Shown: positions 1 to 10,499, counted from the stretch's first letter. The stretch: DNA of 64,000 bases from Catonia carolina (GCA_035578175.1 JAQMRL010000014.1:9941274-10005273), one strand, 5' to 3'. A program made the numbers and translations. Notes: generated by a model from the letters alone, not told the origin.

Positions 1-465
1 CCACACCTTGTAAACCCTTCCCTGACAAATGCTAGTCTATGATGTCATTACACCCTGCCAAAATATGGTGAAAAGGTTATTGGTCATAATATTGGCAAAT
101 ATCTAATTAATTTCTGTTTATTGATAAATATTTGTTAATTTTTTATCTGAATTAATTAATTTGCATCATCAAATTTGTAAGTATACTAAACATGATGAAA
201 TAAATTAAAAAGTTTCAGGAAACTGAGGTTATGTCCGTCTATGATTAAAAAATGCTTATAAATAATTTTATAGTAATTTGTGTGCAAAATTAACCTCAGA
301 TTTGAATTTAGCACACATTAATGTATTAATAAACATTAAAATTGTTACAATCAGTGAAGAGTCATATAACTATTTAAAATTATCGTTAATTTGTTCACCT
401 TTATTTGAATACTTTTAAAAAAGTCAAATATTCAAATATTTAATCACTAATTTTTATATACTTAC

Positions 466-676
466 TTGTAAAGATCTAATCGTTCAGATTGTCTGTATGG
501 TCCTTCATCAGGCACAATTCCTACCCATTTTAAATCTGATTGTAACTGTTCAACTGCTCCAGGAACCAGACGATTTTGATCTGTATCTTCAATTCGCAAT
601 ATAAAAGTACCACCCTTTGATTTTGCAAACAAGTAATTGTATAATGCAGTTCTCAAGCCACCCAGATGCAATAAAC
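466..676 (-). CDS. EARS2: Mitochondrial glutamyl-tRNA synthetase, coding exon 2
   Basis: Continues the synthetase catalytic domain. Residues include [12 protein letters not shown] (ATP-binding HIGH region), [19 protein letters not shown] (strongly conserved in GluRS/GlnRS) and [16 protein letters not shown]. The acceptor is TTTTAAG|GT at 677/676, and the donor GTAAGT lies at 465 and below. Phase is consistent with exon 1 (1 base carried in, 2 carried out). Spelling matches the eukaryotic mitochondrial enzyme rather than the cytosolic bifunctional EPRS. The next exon is outside the window. Confidence 0.93.
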
Positions 677-726
677 CTTAAAAGAAATTAAAATTTATTC
701 AACATAACAAAATTAATGTAGTTACA

Positions 727-1437
727 GATTCAAATCTTGTCCCTTTTAAAGCAGATTTCACCTTAGGGAAAAGGTAGAAGTCACATTGTGCAAGATCTGG
801 TGAATAAGGTGGATGTTCTAACACTGAGATGCTGTACTTGGCTAGAAACCTTTTGACAGATAACGCGGAATGAGCTGGCGCACTGTCTTGGTGGAGATCC
901 CATGATTTGTCCTTCTACATTTTGGGGTGTTTTTTCCTTACTCTTTGACGTAGTTTAGAAAGTACCTCAAGGTAGTAATATTGATTAATTGACCTTCAGG
1001 AACCCAGTAAAGGTACACAATCCCATGGATATCAAAAAACACATTCATCATTCTTTTAAATTTTGACTTGCTCATTCAAGCTTTTTTGGCTCTCGGTGAA
1101 GTTTGGCTCTTCCAGCGCATGGATTGGCGCTTCATTTCTGGATCAAAAGTAAAAAAAACCACATTTCATCACATGTTATTATCTTCTACCTGTTCCCTAA
1201 GGTGAAATCTGCATTAAAAGACACAAGACTTGATTCTGTGGAAGCTGTAAAAGAGAAAGTGGCACGTGTCCTGAAGGAGCTGACAGAAGATGACTTCCAG
1301 CACTGTTTCCAACAATGGAAAATTCACATGGAGCGTTGCAGGGATAGAGAAGGAGTGTATATTGAAGGTGACAATAAGTGATTATGTATAAAATAAAAAT
1401 TTTTACATCAGTCTCGTTATTTAATAGCCACACCTCG
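727..1437. mobile_element. Fold-back mariner remnant, copy 1 (left end lost)
   Basis: The right end is a mariner-like terminus (CTCGTTATTTAATAGCCACA then CCTCG) followed by TA at 1438-1439. The left half (about 727-920) encodes the centre and catalytic end of a mariner transposase on the minus strand (HQDSAPAHSALSVKRFLAK, then PYSPDLAQCDFYLFPKVK). The right half (about 1185-1380) encodes the C-terminus on the plus strand (FYLFPKVKSALKD..., EDDFQHCFQQWK, EGDNK stop). The C-terminal region therefore exists in both orientations. The same arrangement recurs at 32096-32991, so it is a defined derivative. The left terminal repeat is missing. Confidence 0.75.
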
Positions 1438-1774
1438 TATTCCTCATTGTTGTATTTCTTAAATGCCTAAAATAATTGTTCCATTTTGTCTGTTATAACA
1501 GGATGAAAATTATAGGGTCAGAATTTTGGAAAAACGTGTTTTTAAGATGTTTATTTTAACATCTTTAAATTTAAATAGGTCTGGGTGGTGGACCAACTGC
1601 TCTCCTGGCGAGGGGGGATGGAATACCCCCCTCAAACTTGATGTTAAAAATTCACCACTGATGAAGATCAATGGGTTACGAAACAACAGCAGCTTTGAAA
1701 GTTGAAATAAATATCATAACATTAACTTCACAACTGAATTTACTTATAACAGAACTCTAATAAGTATGATTTAA

Positions 1775-2772
1775 CCCTAGAATGGTGGAGTGGAGTAAAT
1801 CTTACGCATATTACATCAACAACGCTTGCCCCTCCATATCAGTAGGCTGCACCTCCCTTATCTTCCAGATATGCTATAAGGAGTTAGTTGACCGTTGTCT
1901 CGTGACAAAATCGTATCTAATTACTGCGTGTATTTATAGTACTGGTGCCTTTAACAAAAGCTGGTGAGTAATTTTTTCGCATCTCCACTTATACACGATA
2001 ATTTTAATACGTAAATTTTTTGCATCTCCACCGATGCTGTATATGTTATGCGTATAAATTTACGTATAACCACTAATAGTGCATTATAATTTTGTATGTT
2101 TGTAATACCATTTTATTTATATGTACAGTAACTGCCTTCAAACCTTTGCGAACTGCAATTCAAGCAGTATTGGGTGTAAAGGAACCGGCAATAAATGTTA
2201 CGTGCCAAGAAGAAAAAGCTCCAAGGAAGTACTGCAGTGAGTGTTCATACACAAAAAGAAGACATAGAACTACATACTGTCTCTTTTGCTGCAAACCTAC
2301 ATGCGGCGAACATCAAAAGAAAATATGTTTTGGTTGTGCAACAAACTGCCAGAATAAGTAGCCCCAGCAACAAAAACACTCTGACTTTCATGTTCACTTA
2401 TTTGTATAATTTTATTTATTTCATTTCACTACTTTATTTTTCCTACTTTTAGTATCTTAATTTCGTCTACTATCTGGAGTTTTATAAAGTATTTTGCACA
2501 GTTGATGTTAGTAAATAAAATATTTTCAAGCTACATAAATAGAATAAAAGAGCTTGGTGATTTACTGAGAAATCTTTGTAACTATTAACCAATATTTTGT
2601 CAAAATTTAAACAAAACCAACAAAAAAAGAGACAGAAAACATATGAAAACCAAAATGTATCAAAAAAAAAAAAACAATTCACAACAAAGTTTTCCCAGGA
2701 AAATCACCAAGTGAGTAAATTTTTCGCATCTCCACCAGTAATAGCTCACAGAATAGCCCCACCATTCTAGGG
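1775..2772 (+). mobile_element. Nonautonomous piggyBac-family element
   Basis: A 998-bp element with termini CCCTAGAATGGTGG and the inverse, flanked by TTAA at 1771-1774 and 2773-2776. This is the exact target site and end signature of piggyBac transposons. Inside, 2092-2361 encodes only the C-terminal cysteine-rich domain of the transposase. A motif close to TTTTTCGCATCTCCAC occurs three times (about 1972-1988, 2014-2031, 2716-2733) near the ends, as expected for subterminal transposase-binding repeats. The catalytic DDD domain is absent, so it could only move with a transposase supplied in trans. Confidence 0.85.
2092..2361 (+). pseudogene. piggyBac transposase, C-terminal Cys-rich domain only
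   Basis: Residues about 40-85 read PRKYCSECSYTKRRHRTTYCLFCCKPTCGEHQ, then KICFGCATNC. This is the cross-brace zinc-binding Cys-rich domain at the C-terminus of piggyBac transposases, which contacts the terminal repeats. An acceptor-like TGTACAG at 2124-2130 precedes the conserved part, so the first about 12 codons may be chance. No DDD catalytic core is present. The stop lies at 2359-2361, followed by AT-rich DNA and the right terminus. Confidence 0.75.
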
Positions 2773-2953
2773 TTAAAGAAACTACTGTAGAAGTGTCATT
2801 ACCGGTACCTATTAATGCCTACAGTACTGTTACTTTTTATTTAAAATCATTAAATGAACACTGTAATTCTGTGTACTTCTACAATTGTAAGGAAAATTGG
2901 TAAAAATTTGTTCTATATTAATTTATTTAACAAAAATCTCGTATAATACAAAC

Positions 2954-3077
2954 CTGTTGGACTTGGAGCAAATCGGACTCGAACATTTGACTGAGTACTA
3001 TAACACTGTTTACACAAGGCAGCATTATAATTCAATAGTTTAACGGTAACTAGAAATGTCAGTCTTATAACCCGCAT
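2954..3077 (-). CDS. EARS2: Mitochondrial glutamyl-tRNA synthetase, coding exon 1
   Basis: Class I aminoacyl-tRNA synthetase that charges tRNA-Glu in mitochondria. This exon encodes 41 residues plus one base. It starts at an ATG (3077-3075) with a basic/hydrophobic leader (MRVIRLTFLVTVKLL...) that fits a mitochondrial targeting signal, and it ends in VRVRFAPSPT, the start of the catalytic HIGH region. The donor after 2954 reads GTTTGT. Joined to the exon at 676-466 the frame gives PSPTGLLHLGG, the family form of the HIGH signature, across the junction. That exact join is the best evidence that both exons are real. The gene is head-to-head with the DCN1-like gene at 3341. Downstream exons lie left of base 1, so only the first about 111 residues are present. 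Confidence 0.9.
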
Positions 3078-3340
3078 ATCTATTATTCGGTATCAAACTG
3101 ATCTATTTTATTTCAAGCAAATGACCACGTAATATTTACAAAACATTAGAATGGTTTACATAACCAACAAATTTAAAATTATGTGTACTGAAACTGAAAA
3201 TAATATAACAGCTGATTTCAGATTTATCATCTGGTAGTTTTCGTTTATAAAATGTGCGCATGTGCAGTCTTTGTTGTTTCAGTTTTATGTCGAGTTTTGT
3301 GTAGTGTATTATTGGTCTTTCGACCCAAGGTTTTGTAAAA
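3078..3340. promoter_or_regulatory. Candidate bidirectional promoter, EARS2 / DCN1-like gene
   Basis: Start codons of two divergently transcribed genes are 263 bp apart, so both 5' UTRs and core promoters must share this stretch unless upstream noncoding exons exist. It is unique-looking sequence without transposon pieces, unlike its surroundings. No TATA box is evident. Assignment rests on gene geometry, not on recognised factor sites. Confidence 0.55.
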
Positions 3341-3343
3341 ATG
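3341..3343 (+). CDS. DCUN1D1: DCN1-like protein, coding exon 1 (ATG only)
   Basis: DCN1-like proteins are co-E3 scaffolds that bind UBC12 (N-terminally acetylated) and the cullin WHB domain, and so stimulate NEDD8 transfer to cullins. Here the initiator ATG is followed at once by the donor GTAAGT. Splicing to 3548 gives M-HKLKSSQRDKVKKFIAFTQ, matching the known M-NKLKSSQ start of vertebrate DCUN1D1/2. The five coding exons (3341-3343, 3548-3761, 9059-9227, 11257-11470, 20833-21030) join without a frame break into 265 residues (human DCUN1D1 is 259). The symbol denotes the DCUN1D1/DCUN1D2 type; the two vertebrate paralogues are not distinguishable here. Confidence 0.85.
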
Positions 3344-3547
3344 GTAAGTTATTAGTTGTTTTTATAAATCATTTTTAATTTAGTTTTAATAAATCGTTAA
3401 TATTAATGATCTGATCATTCATATTGTTATTATTTTCCAACTTGTAATGCCCTTATCGAACATAGCCTAAAATTATACTTTCATTTTATACATTTAGTAT
3501 TAGACGAAATTGTATATTAATCTATTCTTTTTTCTAATCTTTTACAG

Positions 3548-3761
3548 CACAAACTGAAGTCTTCGCAGCGAGACAAAGTTAAAAAGTTCATAGCTTTTAC
3601 TCAGACTGGTGAATCAACAGCTATATTTTGCTTGTCACAGAATGATTGGAAACTAGAATTGGCTTCTGATAATTATTTCCAAAATCCTGATGTGTACTTT
3701 AAAGAACCAAAAGTAGTTGTTGATAGGAAAAAACTAGAGAGTTTGTATATAAAATATAGAG
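3548..3761 (+). CDS. DCUN1D1: DCN1-like protein, coding exon 2 (UBA-like domain)
   Basis: Encodes residues 2-72. The UBA-like N-terminal domain covers about residues 8-45 (KVKKFIAFTQTGESTAIFCL, then SQNDWKLELASDNYFQNPDVYF), followed by the linker into the PONY/DCUN1 domain (DRKKLESLYIKYR). The acceptor is TTTTACAG at 3540-3547 and the donor is GTAAGT at 3762. One base is carried into exon 3, where it completes an Asp codon (YRD-PNEQDK). Confidence 0.95.
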
Positions 3762-5597
3762 GTAAGTTCAAATTTTGCTTTGATCTGTTATTGGTAACAA
3801 AAATAATTAAAAAATTGTATTCTTATAAGATTTATTTACAGTGATAGCAATTTGGGGGGTTAATTTTTTTAATTAGTGATAAAATAGTAAAAATAACATG
3901 AAAGTTAATTAACATTATACTAAGGAATGTCTTTTTTCTTATTTTAAATCCAACATGTAAATCAGTTAGAAATTAAAGTTAACTACACAGTACCTGAGTT
4001 AATTACAAGATAAAATTGTAAATTTTGTGTTTGGCATGGTTTATATTCCTGCTTATGATGTTATATTACTGCCTCAACAAAGATGTAAAAAAACATTATT
4101 GCTATTGTACTATCTTCACAATGAAAATTACCTGAAACTTGTTGAGATTTTTTGGTGTTTATTTTGTTTTTTATGTGTTTAACAAAGGTTAAAATTATCT
4201 GTTTTATTTTACTTATTTAAAAATTAAGATAAGTTTTTTTTACGTTTTAGAATAAATCAATTTCATAATTCCCAGTATATATTATGTATTTATATTGGTA
4301 TTGTAATTTAAAGTTTTGTGTGTTGAGGTTAGGTATGGGTACGTACTGTCAGATGTTTACGTACATACAGTTGAGTTTGAGAACAGATATCTCGGTAACC
4401 AATAGTCCAATTTTTATGATGTTTACACTAAAATTTTGACTCTTCAATTCTATAGACGGGAGCTCACTTGATTGCTAGCGTAAGAAATTCAGTTGGAGAG
4501 GATTGTTAGTACGATTCCCCTCCTCCTATAACTTAGTTTAATGGTAACCAACTTTGGTGGCGTGCGGGTCGCACATGCGCAGTAAGTAGATCCGCCACCA
4601 TGGGGTCGTAGCCTGATACAGGCTGCCTCTAAAGTAGTACTCACGACGTTGTGTTCTGTTCTTGCGGTTATCGTTTTTGACATTTGTGTCGCTGTCAAAA
4701 GCCGATTAGTTGCAGGCTCACAAAATTCGGGAAAAAATGTCTGTGATTAAATTTGGGGTAAAAGGCAATAAGGTTTTTGTAAATGATGTACCATACACTT
4801 GGACAGGCCCTTAAGAAAAGGATGTCATACCCTCTTTCTCTTATATGTACTATGCGGTTCTTTTTGTTAAAATTTCATACAACTGATATTGAGCGTGTGT
4901 AGTTGATTTCTAAAAATTGACGTATGTTTCGTATAAAGTTCACAACTATAAACAATGATTCAGCTTCTTGGCATACTAAAAGGAAGGAGACACCAGACAT
5001 GACGATCTGTCTTTGACTGTCTTTGCCCTTCAAAGAGTGATATTTTCAAGCTCATGTATTATTTCTGTTTCCACCCAACATATGACAACATTTATATCAA
5101 ATTACAGATAACATTTTATATTTTATAATTAAATAATAAAACGTATATTATGTCGTCCCAGAAAAAAGTTATATTACGTGATGCGCAAAATATGTGATGA
5201 GATTTAAACGTTTAACTTTGTACAAGCGTATTTTATCTAAATATCAGAGTATAATAATAACATTTATAGTGTAATAAAATAAGATTCATTAGGAAGCGAA
5301 AAAAATTTTTTCAGAATTTTTTGATGAAAAATGAGCTTGTTAGTGTGGTGTAGTGAACGAAACTGGCCGGCAGAGTGCCTTACTGATCGGGCATTGTTAC
5401 AATTCTGATTGAACACCGTGCACTGATTAATATGAGTTGAGGGGAACGGTGAACTCAACACATTCTCTCTCTGTCTTGCTACCCTCCCTACACGCCACTG
5501 TAATTGGCGAACATAATAGTAGTAATACCATTAGTATGCGCTGTTCTTAAAATATTAGTCATAAACCATTTTGAATAACTACTGTAGTACCAAAATA

Positions 5598-6938
5598 CCA
5601 TGTGTACCAAACAGAATGACCTGATTTTATATAGATTATTTATTAAGAAGAATGGCTTAACACTAACAAATTACATACTAAATTACTCACAAAAGACATA
5701 AGTTTATGAAAATCTATCATAAATGTTCAATATGTCCTCCATTGGCTGCACGGACGACGTCTAGCCGATAGCTGAATTCATCCCAAACTGAGCGTAAGGT
5801 TTCTTTTGTCACTGAAGCTACAATAGCTGATATTCTGTTTTTTAGTTCATCAATGTCACGAGGTAAGGGAGGAACATAAACAAGTTGTTTAACATATCCC
5901 CACAGGAAAAAATCGCATGGTGTTATGTCAGGGGACCTAGGAGGCCAAGAGTGTAAAGCCTGGTCTCGCGGTCCTGTACGCCCTATCCAACGTTGAGGCA
6001 AGTTGTCATTGAGCAAACTGCGCACGTTGTTGTGCCAGTGCGGTGGTGCTCCATCTTGCTGATAGATGAAATTGTCAGAGTCAATAAGTTGTGGGAATAA
6101 CCAGTTCCGTAGCATTGCAAGATATGATTGTCCTGTTACGGTTTGTTCCTCAAAAAAGTAGGGTCCATAAACCTTGCTTTGCGAAACAGCACAAAAAACA
6201 TTCACTTTTGGTGAATCACGTTCGTGTTCAATTGTTTCGTGAGGATTTTCGAGGCCCCATATACGCACATTATGACGGTGAACCTTACCGCTAATATGGA
6301 AAGTTGCCTCATCACTGAATATCAACCGTGGCAAAAAAGTGTTATCTTCCATGTCCTGTAGAAAAGGATTGCTAAAGTCCAATCGCTTCACTTTGTCAGT
6401 AGCTCAAAGAGCTTGTACCAGTTGTAATCGGTATGGTTTGAGGGCTAAACGATGCCGTAACACACGCCACACTGTCATGTGCGGTAACGCAAGTTCTCGG
6501 CTAGCACGACGCGTAGACTTGCGGGGGCTCTGCTCAAATGCTTGTCGGATTTGTTCCACTGTTTGTTCAGGAACACGTGGCCGACTAGGAGTTTTCCCTT
6601 TACAGAGGCACCCGGTTTCTTCAAATTGTTTATACCACCGTCGAATGTTCTTTGGTGATGGTGGCTCTGCACGAAATCGAATACGAAACGCCCGCTGAAC
6701 TGCGATCACTGATTGAGTACGACTAAATTCAATAACACAATACGCTTTCTTTTGCGCGGACGCCATTTTGGGAGTGACTGGCTGCACGCTCCACGTCAGC
6801 GCTCGTAGCGACTTACAGCGGTTTTTTTTGAAACTCAAAACCATGCCGATTACATCTGGCGCTGTTTCGGTTACCTAGTGACATTTGTTTTAATATTATT
6901 ACAGGTTAAAATCCGGTCATTCTTTTTGGTACACATGG
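5598..6938 (-). mobile_element. Tc1/mariner-superfamily transposon, nearly intact
   Basis: A 1,341-bp element flanked by TA (5596-5597 and 6939-6940). The terminal inverted repeats begin CCATGTGTACCAAA and continue for about 35 bp with a few mismatches. One transposase reading frame on the minus strand fills the interior. It inserted in intron 2 of the DCN1-like gene, opposite to the host gene. Confidence 0.9.
5717..6766 (-). pseudogene. Tc1/mariner transposase with one in-frame stop
   Basis: Starts at MASAQKKAYCVIEF (6766) and runs in a single frame to 5717, interrupted only by TGA at 6406-6404 after LQLVQAL. The N-terminal half has paired helix-turn-helix DNA-binding domains (FAEEPPSPKNIRRWYKQFEE-like and KSTRRASRELALPHMTVWR). 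The C-terminal half has the DDE/D catalytic core: FSDEATFH, YQQDGAPPH, and SPDITPCDFFLWGYVK. The second and third catalytic Asp are 46 residues apart, five more than in the copy at 62492-63529. The stop splits the protein between the DNA-binding and catalytic halves, so this copy is probably dead, and recently so. Confidence 0.88.
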
Positions 6939-8099
6939 TATTTTATTTGATTTTAAACTAATAATATTCTAAAATACTTTATTAATATACTAAAAGTTTA
7001 TTATAATAAACGTAATAAAGTAAGCGTAATAAAGTAACAAAATGTATTAGTTTTTAATATTTTACTACCGAGTGTGATATTTTATATGTTTATAAATAGA
7101 CCGCGTATAACAATATTAGATTACATACAATAACTAGATTAATAACTTCATGAGCTGTGAGTGTAATTAACACCACTACAGTGAATGGTCTCACAGTAAC
7201 AACTGACAAAATATTAAGAGTAAGTATTTTCAGAATGTACAGTACACACTTCGCCATGTGGATTTAAAGCAACCGTTGCTATGACAACATCACGTCTTAC
7301 TGTCGCCAGTCCCCCTTTCACTTCATCCCGCACTAGCAAACAAGTCAGCTCCCAACTATATGTTTGTTGGTTAGCTTATATTTTTAAAAATTTTTTTGAG
7401 ACCGTTTTTCCGATGAATTTCGAAAAAGAGAATACATTTTGGGGTATAATTAAAAAAAGGTAATTTTGTCAGCTTATATCTTCAAAACAGTTTGTCTGAC
7501 CAAGTTCAAACTTTGGCGAAACATTTATTATAAGATTTTATAATAAATTTTAAACTTGTGGGACTGACAGTTGTTTTATCTATAGGATTTTTTACGCAAC
7601 CTTGTTATCGCTTGATGTGATAGACTCAGAAACATGGGGAAAAGATATTTGTTTTATCTCAGTTTCTTGATTTGCAATTGTACTTTACAATTTTAAAATT
7701 TTTGGGTGCCCCTATTCGCCCCCCCTCATGGGCAATACCTAAATGTCATAATTTTCTGGCAGGTTTCAGGTGACGATCAAGAAGAAAGGTCCTTATCATT
7801 TTCACCCTCCGATGCTTCTTTTTTTTTTCTTTTTTTGCTTTTACAACCTCATAGGATCAGTTTATTCCAATTTCTGGGCCAGTACATTCTGTAATCTGTT
7901 CTTATTCCTGAAGCATGTAAGTTGTTTGATTCATACTTCTTTCTTTTTCGCCCACATATTTGTAGGTTAGAATTTATATCGGTGAGTGAGTGACACTGGA
8001 GCTTTGTACAGGACGTTCTGAAAAAGGGTTCCAAGAATTCAGGGCATGATTCCCCACAACAAATGAAGAAAAAAAGTTCAAATTTACATAGGTCCGAAA

Positions 8100-8302
8100 G
8101 GTGCTTTATATATTCTAATCTTTGCCTCCCCCTAAAATTCTCTCCCTCAATATTAACCTCCATTATTGATAGCCCAATACCTGGATGTCTTATGATATGC
8201 CCCACTAGCCTATCCCTTCTTCTGGTAAGATGCTTCCATATACTTCTCTTATCATCCACTCGCCTAAGAACCTCTAAATTACTTATTTTGTCCACCATTT
8301 AA
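8100..8302 (-). repeat. LINE 3' fragment (family A), minus strand
   Basis: Translates on the minus strand as NLEVLRRVDDKRSIWKHLTR, then RRDRLVGHIIRHPGIGL, the C-terminal tail of a non-LTR retrotransposon polyprotein. The same family recurs at 8388-8990, 27383-28225, 50522-50768 and 52680-54297. It carries no intact ORF. Confidence 0.75.
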
Positions 8303-8338
8303 TCCCTATATATTCATATAGGGCAAGAGAAAGTAAAA
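8303..8338 (-). repeat. HINE-like repeat, 5'-end fragment
   Basis: Contains CTATATATTCATATAGGGCA followed by AGAGAAAGT, the subterminal end of the dispersed HINE-like family in minus orientation, wedged between two opposed LINE pieces. Confidence 0.5.
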
Positions 8339-8387
8339 ATCTTTAGGCTGCCAAATGGTCTGTTAATAGTTTCTATGTATTATATTT

Positions 8388-8990
8388 AAAAGTAGGTAAC
8401 GAAACCATACAGGAAGTTGGGGAATTCTGCTATCTAGGGAGTAAAATAACAAAGGATGGTAGAAGCACAAGTGATATGAAAAGTAGGATTGCTCAAACTA
8501 GAAAACCCTTTAAATGAAAAACAGCTTACTGACTACAAACATTAACTTACAGATTAGGAAAATATTTTTAAAACATTATGTTTGGAGTGTAGCATTATAC
8601 GGGAGTGAAACGTGGCTGATAGGTGCTGTAGAAAAGATGAGGATAAAAGCTTTTGAAATGTGGTGTTATAGGAAGATGTTAAAAGATTAGGTGGGTGGTG
8701 AAAATAATTAATTTAGAGGTTCTTAGGCGAGTGGATGAAAAAAGAAGTATATGGAAGCATCTTACCAGAAGAAGGGATAGGCTAGTGGGGCATATCTTAC
8801 GGCATCCAGGTAATAGTCTATCAATAATGATGGATAATATTAAGGAAGTGAATTGTAGGGGGAGGCAAAGGTTAGAATATATAAAGTAAATTACAAAAGA
8901 TGTAGGGTGTTGCAGGTATGTAGATATGAAACGACTTGCGCAAGATAAAACAGCTTGGATAATTGCATCAAACCAGTCAAGAGACTGATA
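8388..8990 (+). repeat. LINE 3' end (family A), plus strand
   Basis: Decayed C-terminus of a non-LTR reverse transcriptase (VGEFCYLGSKITKDGRSTSD and NLEVLRRVDEKRSIWKHLTR in broken frames). It ends in GAGACTGATAACAAAAAAAG, a short A-rich 3' tail also seen at 28225. It lies in intron 2 just before the exon 3 acceptor. Confidence 0.75.
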
Positions 8991-9058
8991 ACAAAAAAAG
9001 TATTAAATTGTTATTTGGAATGTTTTTAAGTTTTCTTTTGTATTTTTGTCCTTTGTAG

Positions 9059-9227
9059 ATCCGAATGAACAAGATAAAATATTAGCTGAAGGTATTCTTA
9101 AATTTTTGGACGATTTAAATCTTAGTCCAGAATCAAAATTAGTACTTATAATTGCATGGAAATTTAAAGCAGCAGCACAGTGCGAGTTTTCAAGAGAGGA
9201 ATTCATGACTGGAATGACGGAGCTTGG
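9059..9227 (+). CDS. DCUN1D1: DCN1-like protein, coding exon 3
   Basis: Encodes about residues 73-128 of the PONY/DCUN1 domain: [20 protein letters not shown], then [20 protein letters not shown] and [15 protein letters not shown]. These correspond to helices of the conserved EF-hand-like core. The acceptor is CTTTGTAG and the donor GTTAGT. Phase closes with exon 4 through a split Gly codon. Confidence 0.95.
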
Positions 9228-9659
9228 GTTAGTATATGTTTGTTTGCGGCATTGCTTGTTAAGATTATGAATTTACACTGGACATTCTTGTTTTACGTTT
9301 TCTTAAATTTTGAAATTTAACTATTTTAATTATTAATTTTTTATAACTGTGGTACACATTTGTAATGTTTATTTATTTTATTTATAAATGAAAAAAATTT
9401 TTTTATTCTAATTTCTGCATAAAATGGTTAACGTAAATGATAATATAAGGATTTAAAAGAATATTGGAGATCAGAAATATCTTATCTCAACTTGCATTGT
9501 AACATTTTGTAATGTGTGACTATCACTCTTTAGTTTTTCCCATACATTTTCCTGCGAAAATGGCTGATTTTTGTGCAGATTGACTTTGTCATATGATTGT
9601 ATAGGGTGGATGATAGAAGTGAAATAGATCAATAACCACATGCAATTTAAGCATGAATA

Positions 9660-10469
9660 CAGTAATCCCTTGGTACCCGCGGGTTTCGGTTATCCGCGGA
9701 CTTTTTTTGTGGGCCTAAAACTTTATAATACGTACGTTTTCTCACCTTGTGTACACCGTACTTGGTGGGGAAGTCATACAATTCTGAAAACATGTGTTTG
9801 AATAAATGTTTTGGCGTCCGTATCATGTTGAGTCACACACTAGTATGACAACGACTGCCATGAGCCAAGCTAGATTTCCGCGTACTGTACGTAGTGAGCA
9901 CGTCACCGGGTACCGGGTCCCGGCAGTAACACCCCACCATCACCGCAATATGTACGCCCAGGCACCATACGTTTTCCTCCATGCGTCAGTCTAACTTCTT
10001 CGTACGTACGTACAGTTCTTTGTTTGTTTGACGATCCTGAAATGAAGTCAAGCATTTCTTCACAAACCATCAACGAGATCCTCAGCATGGCAACACATTG
10101 GCTGACCACGTGCTGGAGACGGATCCTGTCATGGAAAGGGCCCTTCAATTCAAAAGAGGACTCAGGAGCTGATGATACCATATGAAGTCCACAAGGTGTT
10201 TGAAAAGAAGAAGAAGGAAAGAGCCATAAATAACTATTTTAATGCAACTTAAATATTTTATGCGTACAGTACTGTATTTATTAAATATTCATGGATTATA
10301 ATATTGGTAAAATGTTCCTAAAACTATTAAACACTTAAAACGACTACAGGACTTTTCCTTTAGAACCTAACCCCCATCTTTTCGTTCAAATAAGGTATCA
10401 TCATCCGTGGTTTTACGAACTGCTGTAACTCTCCTGAACGTAACCCCTGCGAATAACGAGGGATTACTG
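9660..10469 (+). mobile_element. Tigger/pogo-like nonautonomous DNA transposon
   Basis: An 810-bp element in intron 3 with ends CAGTAATCCCTYGKTA and flanking TA (9658-9659, 10470-10471). CAGT(A) plus TA duplication is typical of the pogo/Tigger branch of Tc1/mariner. Bases about 10150-10250 read ELMIPYEVHKVFEKKKKERA then INNYFNAT stop, which resembles the basic, Phe-ended C-terminus of Tigger/jerky transposases. The rest of the coding region is gone. Confidence 0.72.
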
Positions 10470-10499
10470 TATCCTGTGCCAATGCAGAAAAAAAACTGC

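Larger units (their letters stand above)
677..2953 (-). other. EARS2 intron 1, carrying two transposon remnants
   Basis: A 2.3-kb intron with consensus borders. It contains a fold-back mariner remnant (727-1437) and a complete nonautonomous piggyBac element (1775-2772). No host coding sequence is seen between them. Bases 1-465 are the start of intron 2, AT-rich, with nothing recognisable. Confidence 0.8.
3762..9058 (+). other. DCN1-like gene intron 2
   Basis: A 5.3-kb intron. From 3762 to 5597 and from 6939 to 8060 no gene or dated transposon is recognised: this is AT-rich DNA with a GC-richer patch at about 4450-4720 and a T-rich tract at about 7815-7840. It contains a Tc1/mariner copy (5598-6938) and two opposed LINE 3' pieces around a small HINE-like end (8100-8990). 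Confidence 0.7.
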
